From Bacteroidales bacterium (GTDB lineage: Bacteria > Bacteroidota > Bacteroidia > Bacteroidales > P3), in the NCBI GenBank assembly GCA_017480225.1, contig JAFVBB010000014.1:1-64000 (forward strand): a stretch of 64,000 nucleotides of DNA, in the 5' to 3' direction. Within the stretch, counting starts at the first letter, position 1. Each line of letters starts with the position of its first letter. Below the pieces are notes generated by a model. It did no database searches, was not told the origin of the DNA, and saw nothing but the letters and a program-made list of their open reading frames with translations. Positions 63,261 through 64,000 of the stretch are shown in pieces. A program made the position numbers and the translations under genes.

Positions 63261-64000
63261 TCATTCGCCGAAGTCGTAGCCTTTGCCTGTGGCCGGCGAG
63301 TCTTCGTCCAGGTGGTAGTCGTCGCCCTGCGGGTCGACGAAGAGCGGGTCTTCGGCGTCGTCCATGCCCTTCACCACGCAGCCCTCGAAGCGGCAGTCGA
63401 AGCGGTGCACTCCGTCGTCGGAAAACAGGACTTCGCCGTCGTGGCGGCTGCCCCACACAATGCAGTCGCGAAACACGGCCTCCAGGTCCTGCGCCTCCTG
63501 CGCTTGAGGCATGTGGTTGTAGAGCAGCAGGCTGGGCACCGTGCGCGAGCTGTAGTTCCAATAGTTGGCCATAGTGCAGCGGTTGAAGCTGTAGTTGCCG
63601 CCGCGCAGCGCCGTGAAGGTGGCGAAGCAGTCGTAGACGAGGAGGTTGTCGGCTCTCAGCTCGCCGCCCTGGCCGATGAGGGCGCAGTCGCTCATGCCGG
63701 CAATCACGGTGTTGCTCACGGTGGCCTCGGCCCTGGGGTAGAGGCGCACGCCGCCGGTGCCGTTGCGCAGCACGGCGTGGTCGATGACGTTGCCGCGGCT
63801 GTCGCTGGTGAACCAGATGCACTGCCATTGCCCGGGCAGGAACGAGTACCAGCCGTCGCTTCGCAGCGAGCTGAAGAGCACAGGCTGTCCCGCTGTGCCG
63901 CGCGCCACGAGCGAGGCGTTGCTGTCCACCGCCAGCATGGCGTCGGGGCCGAAGTAGAGCTCGTCGCCCGGACCCAGTGTCAAGGTGTGGCCGTCGAGGA
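63261..64000 (-). CDS. Parallel beta-helix type exported protein (5' end outside window)
   Basis: The C-terminal 246 residues of a larger protein that runs off the right edge. The sequence has repeating short strands (VIDHAVLRNGTGGVRLYPRA, NTVIAGMSDCALIGQGGELR) typical of right-handed parallel beta-helices, and the ending DPLFVDPQGDDYHLDEDSPA is common in such Bacteroidota surface proteins and lipoproteins. No catalytic residues can be assigned. It lies 41 bases upstream of ruvA in the same direction. Confidence 0.75.
   Translation of the reverse strand, partial: LDGHTLTLGPGDELYFGPDAMLAVDSNASLVARGTAGQPVLFSSLRSDGWYSFLPGQWQCIWFTSDSRGNVIDHAVLRNGTGGVRLYPRAEATVSNTVIAGMSDCALIGQGGELRADNLLVYDCFATFTALRGGNYSFNRCTMANYWNYSSRTVPSLLLYNHMPQAQEAQDLEAVFRDCIVWGSRHDGEVLFSDDGVHRFDCRFEGCVVKGMDDAEDPLFVDPQGDDYHLDEDSPATGKGYDFGE

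Noticed and set aside
63220..63828. N-terminal extension of RuvA to about 400 residues
   Set aside because: The extra part is a shadow of the beta-helix gene; RuvA is normally about 200 residues.

Overview
The window is from a Bacteroidota genome, most likely order Bacteroidales. The evidence is the promoter form TTTG-N19/20-TAnnTTTG repeated across it, the near absence of Shine-Dalgarno sites, the Na+-translocating NADH:quinone reductase operon, type IX secretion parts (SprA, a Plug/DUF5103 protein, three proteins with C-terminal sorting domains) and families such as DUF4294, BspA-like LRR proteins and FN3-like lipoproteins. Most of it is GC-rich housekeeping sequence. A visibly AT-richer accessory patch lies at about 13.9-21.5 kb.

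Layout. 1-6.9 kb: nqrABCDEF (minus, nqrF cut by the left edge) behind aspA. 7.2-13.6 kb: a palindromic repeat, murF, a ClC channel, an OmpA-like lipoprotein, rplY and prs. 13.7-21.5 kb: tRNA-Leu(CAA), structured RNA copy A, a lipoprotein, a decayed region, a 1,716-residue BspA/InlB-repeat protein and an AT-rich orphan. 21.5-26 kb: a three-gene lipoprotein operon divergent from the T9SS plug gene. 26-30.7 kb: SPFH protein, ABC exporter, a 52-aa ribbon-helix-helix protein and a hydrolase, tightly coupled. 30.7-36.6 kb: ung, an MBL hydrolase, lysS, a truncated adenylate-forming protein, NlpC/P60 and DUF4294. 36.9-43.5 kb: tRNA-Leu(UAG), a protein usually labelled asparagine synthetase B, a propeller protein, dsbD and a C10 protease. 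43.6-45.4 kb: initiator-type tRNA-Met, a flavin-reductase-like lipoprotein and sodB. 45.6-49.7 kb: structured RNA copy B followed by a RiPP-type operon. 49.7-64 kb: aroK, recN, sufS, DedA, a TPR protein, sprA, ruvA and the end of a beta-helix protein.

Most notable is the operon at 45994-49725. It encodes a 105-aa precursor with a twin-arginine signal and 11 cysteines at exact CXXX spacing, a radical SAM/SPASM maturase, a SPASM-like partner lacking the radical SAM motif, a small accessory protein, and then TatA and TatC. The gene order suggests a peptide modified in the cytoplasm and exported, folded, by a co-encoded Tat translocase. Upstream lies a roughly 300-nt structured RNA whose second copy follows tRNA-Leu(CAA); the two copies show covarying stems, a shared pseudoknot and an intrinsic terminator in the closing stem. 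Four 99-bp palindromes made of 11-bp units form a dispersed intergenic repeat family.
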